Source: JANXLS01 sp038227045 (GTDB lineage Bacteria; Planctomycetota; SZUA-567; H5-PLA8). From it: DNA of 8,432 nt. Under the pieces are notes generated by a model. It made no database searches. It was given only the letters and a program-made list of their open reading frames with translations, and was not told the DNA's origin. The stretch is from NCBI GenBank assembly GCA_038227045.1, contig JBBRQD010000181.1, forward strand, positions 1-8,432, written 5' to 3'. Below, one piece after another: positions 6,629 through 8,432 of the stretch; position 1 is the stretch's first letter, and every line of letters starts with the position of its first letter. Made by a program: the position numbers and the translations under genes.

Positions 6629-6713
6629 GATTAGGACGGACTGCCAGTCCGTCCAGCTTAAAACTCGATCGCCGCCGCATTGAAACTGGACGGGCTGGCA
6701 GTCCGTCCTAATC
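6629..6713. repeat. 28-bp inverted repeat between convergent genes
   Basis: Arms 6629-6656 and 6686-6713 pair over 28 bases with one mismatch around a 29-base spacer. Each arm is itself a hairpin: GGACGGACT, loop GCC, AGTCCGTCC in the left arm, and the same with one G-T pair in the right. The structure fills the gap between two convergent stop codons (6625-6627 and 6714-6716) to within one base on the left and none on the right. It probably ends transcription from both sides, although no T-run is present. The layout is like paired REP/BIME units. Confidence 0.85.
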
Positions 6714-7016
6714 TTACGCCTTAAAATCGTAAACCTGCACGCGCTGCCAGTGCATCTTGTTTTGAGCAATGAAATCCAGATGGAGTTCGTGCTTCTGATA
6801 AACGTCGTGGCCGGCATCGTCGTCGAGCACGACCGTCAGTCCCACCTGATAGGAATTGTCGACGACGTCGCGCGGCGTCATCGCGGGGGGGCCCGCCCAG
6901 AGTTGCCGCGTTGTCGGAATCGCCTTTAGATACTTGTAACAATCGGCAATCAGTTTCGTTTTCGCGTCGGCCGGCGCGCCGTCCTTCAGCCAAAAATAGA
7001 CCGTGTGAATGAACAT
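6714..7016 (-). CDS. Dabb-family (stress-responsive A/B barrel) protein
   Basis: A 100-residue cytoplasmic protein, the usual length for a single Dabb domain (dimeric ferredoxin-like alpha/beta barrel). It starts MFIHTVYFWLKDGAPADAK, matching the family's HxVxFxLK opening, has a central WAGPPAMTPRDVVDNSYQVG and ends YQKHELHLDFIAQNK before a final beta strand. Members are linked to stress or to small-molecule metabolism in a few cases, but most have no known reaction, and none can be given here. AAGGA at 7027-7031 lies ten bases before the ATG. It is downstream of, and on the same strand as, the FKBP gene with a 106-base gap containing a hairpin, so co-transcription is possible but not certain. 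Its stop codon touches the inverted repeat. Confidence 0.85.
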   Translation of the reverse strand: MFIHTVYFWLKDGAPADAKTKLIADCYKYLKAIPTTRQLWAGPPAMTPRDVVDNSYQVGLTVVLDDDAGHDVYQKHELHLDFIAQNKMHWQRVQVYDFKA

Positions 7017-7080
7017 GCGTTGTCAGTCCTTCTCAACCAATGTTGGGATGAATACAAATTTACGAAACGTGGACTTTCTG

Positions 7081-7116
7081 TTTGGATAGGACGCGTGTGA
7101 TCGCGTCCTATCCAAA
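7081..7116. terminator. Perfect 15-bp hairpin after the FKBP gene
   Basis: TTTGGATAGGACGCG (7081-7095) pairs without mismatch to CGCGTCCTATCCAAA (7102-7116) around a six-base loop, TGTGAT. It begins six bases past the FKBP stop codon, in the gap before the Dabb gene. There is no T-run on the minus strand, so it could be a partial terminator or an mRNA-end stabiliser. TAGGACG/CGTCCTA at its core recalls the ends of the repeats at 4491 and 6629. Confidence 0.55.
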
Positions 7117-7122
7117 ATCGCG

Positions 7123-8154
7123 CTACTTCGTCGGTTCTGGTTTAACCGGTTCTGGCTTGACCGGTGGGACTGGCGGAACGGCGGCCGGTTCCACTTTCTT
7201 AATGTTTAACAATTCCATATCGAAGATCAGCATCTTGCTCGCGGGAATGTCAGGCGGGCTGCCGTTTTCGCCGTAGGCGAGATTGCCCGGCACGTAAAGC
7301 TGCCACTTCGAACCGACCGGCATCATCTTGAGAGCTTCGACCCAACCCGGAATCAAATGCACGAGGTCGGTGTCGAATGGTTTGCCGTGTTTCGCGGTGC
7401 TATCGAACACTTTGCCGTCGAGAAAACGGCCTTCGTAATTGACTTGAACCGAGTCGGTGGGTTTGGGAATCTCGCCTTTGCCTTCCTTGAGAATCTTGTA
7501 TTGCAGTCCGCTGGCGGTGGCGACCACGCCTTCTTTCTTTTTGTTTTCGGCCATGAAGTCGTCGCTTTCCTTCTGGTTTTTAACGCCGGCTTCCTTATTT
7601 TTGGCGATCATCGTTTCCTGGATGGCTTTGAAATATTTTCCAATCGCATCTTTATGTTCTTCCGGATTGAACGAAACCGTCTCGCCCTTGGCGGCCGAAG
7701 CGAAAGCTTTGGCGGCCAATTCGGCGTTTAATGACGCGGCCGCAAAACTCAATCGGCGGCCCATGTTTCGCCCGAGCGCCTGGCTGACACCGCTCTTGTT
7801 TTCGAGAACGGCCGTTTTGTCGCCCTTCTGCTTCTTCTCCATGAACGCTTGGAACACGGCGAACATTTTCCCCATTTCTTCGTCGGAGAGCTTGCTTTCT
7901 TTTCCGACCATGGCGTCGGCGAACGAAGCCGCCATGGCATCCACGTCGAGGTCGCCGGCAAGCTGCTTGGCACCCATTCCGTAGTTCAGTCCAAGTGCGT
8001 AGCTGGCGATATCCTTATCCGTCTTCAAATCCAATTTGGCCGCTTCGACCGCCGGTTTCTTCTCGGGTTCGACAGGCTTTTTTTCTTCTTCCGCGCGCGT
8101 GCAAGCGGCGGCGAGCAGCGCGCACAAGAGTGCGTGCGGCAGGGCATTTTTCAT
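7123..8154 (-). CDS. Exported FKBP-type peptidyl-prolyl cis-trans isomerase with doubled N-domain
   Basis: A 343-residue exported folding catalyst that isomerises Xaa-Pro bonds, similar in layout to Mip/FkpA proteins. The N-terminus MKNALPHALLCALLAAACT is a signal peptide; LAAAC is a weak lipobox, so a lipoprotein is possible. A charged Glu/Lys/Pro linker follows. Two FKBP_N-like helical units are seen: about 44-113 (DIASYALGLNYGMG) and about 121-207 (GVSQALGRNMGRRLS); most relatives have one. The FKBP_C domain, about 215-320, keeps the active-site residues Tyr 240, Phe 250, Asp 251, Ile 268, Trp 271, Tyr 294 (AYGENG) and Phe 311, so it should be active. The C-terminus is a Pro-rich tail made of near-repeats of KPEPV (15-bp tandem repeat at 7133-7162). 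GGAG at 8161-8164 is six bases before the ATG at 8154, which is preferred over the open extension to 8193. An insertion sequence lies about 140 bases upstream. Confidence 0.9.
   Translation of the reverse strand: MKNALPHALLCALLAAACTRAEEEKKPVEPEKKPAVEAAKLDLKTDKDIASYALGLNYGMGAKQLAGDLDVDAMAASFADAMVGKESKLSDEEMGKMFAVFQAFMEKKQKGDKTAVLENKSGVSQALGRNMGRRLSFAAASLNAELAAKAFASAAKGETVSFNPEEHKDAIGKYFKAIQETMIAKNKEAGVKNQKESDDFMAENKKKEGVVATASGLQYKILKEGKGEIPKPTDSVQVNYEGRFLDGKVFDSTAKHGKPFDTDLVHLIPGWVEALKMMPVGSKWQLYVPGNLAYGENGSPPDIPASKMLIFDMELLNIKKVEPAAVPPVPPVKPEPVKPEPTK
7133..7162. repeat. 15-bp tandem repeat in the FKBP tail
   Basis: Two adjacent 15-base units, GGTTCTGGTTTAACC and GGTTCTGGCTTGACC, differ at two positions and encode the Lys-Pro-Glu-Pro repeats of the Pro-rich C-terminus. 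Copy number could vary by slippage. Confidence 0.7.
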
Positions 8155-8293
8155 GATCGACTCCAGTCGTGCGCGGTGCGGCCGCGACCGCAACAGAGCG
8201 GGCGGTCATGCCGTGCGGCAATAAAACGACACAGTCTAACGTCGGCTGCGCCAAAAGCCATAGAATTTGCCAAATCCGAATTACACCGATTAT

Positions 8294-8432
8294 CAGGGCC
8301 TTTCAAAAGTCCTCATTTTTCGTAGAGAAATAGCCGATCTTCTATTCAAAGGAGATCAGAAAAATGAGTGTTGCCGCTGAAATTTCGCTTTTCGATGCCT
8401 TCAAGCAGGTTCCCGATCCGCGCAAACCGCGC
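8294..8432 (+). mobile_element. Left end of an ISAs1-family insertion sequence (partial)
   Basis: The element is assigned from its transposase, which begins at 8364 and runs off the edge. The likely left terminus is at 8294, where the sequence reads CAGGGCCTTTCAAAAGTCC; ISAs1-family ends often begin CAGGG (from memory). The right end, the inverted repeat partner and the target duplication are outside the window. The element sits upstream of the FKBP gene and points away from it. Confidence 0.65.
8364..8432 (+). CDS. ISAs1-family transposase, N-terminal fragment
   Basis: Only the first 23 codons are present: MSVAAEISLFDAFKQVPDPR followed by KPR at the window edge. The VPDPRKPR motif is the hallmark start of the DDE_Tnp_1-associated N-domain of ISAs1 (H-repeat) transposases, which cut and paste the element with a DDE nuclease. 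AGGAG at 8350-8354 is nine bases before the ATG. Whether the rest of the gene is intact cannot be seen. Confidence 0.8.
   Translation, partial: MSVAAEISLFDAFKQVPDPRKPR

Noticed and set aside
7357..8325. Plus-strand open frames opposite the FKBP gene
   Set aside because: They are Phe/Leu-rich mirrors of the Lys/Glu-rich FKBP coding strand, with no motifs.

Overview
The window most likely comes from a member of the Planctomycetota or a related PVC-superphylum bacterium (inference). The pointers are a Tat-exported Gfo/Idh/MocA oxidoreductase with the C-terminal pattern common in that group, a secreted protein whose core domain I know mainly as the tail of planctomycete sulfatases, a secreted PKD-domain protein with an unusual C-terminal tail, and several palindromic repeats sitting in short gene gaps. 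The genes are ordinary chromosomal or accessory genes. I see no phage, CRISPR, rRNA or tRNA, and no recognisable defence or biosynthetic system.

Layout from left to right: bases 1-213 hold no assignable gene. A minus-strand secreted SGNH/GDSL hydrolase (214-954) is bracketed by copies of a short repeat, GGTAGTGCTCCGTCACG. One copy lies downstream of the gene, and two form a near-perfect hairpin upstream (1066-1113). Next is a minus-strand secreted PKD-domain protein (1197-2954). It diverges from a plus-strand Tat-signal oxidoreductase (3196-4485), and the gap between them holds a possible 47-codon minus-strand ORF. The oxidoreductase ends in a composite palindromic repeat that includes a rho-independent terminator. 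Two more plus-strand genes follow: a tandem UspA protein (4744-5694) and a secreted beta-rich protein (5827-6627). A Dabb-family protein (6714-7016) and an exported FKBP-type prolyl isomerase with a doubled N-terminal domain (7123-8154) lie on the minus strand. At the right edge an ISAs1-family insertion sequence begins (about 8294) and its transposase runs off the window.

Four of the six proteins with assignable location carry export signals of some kind (SGNH hydrolase, PKD protein, oxidoreductase, beta-rich protein), and the FKBP makes a fifth, so the region leans toward cell-envelope and possibly carbohydrate-related functions. Apart from the possible Dabb-FKBP pair, spacing and opposing strands argue for separate transcription units rather than one operon. 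The most interesting non-coding signal is a family of hairpin and composite inverted repeats placed one to seven bases after stop codons, plus the separate repeat pair around the hydrolase gene.
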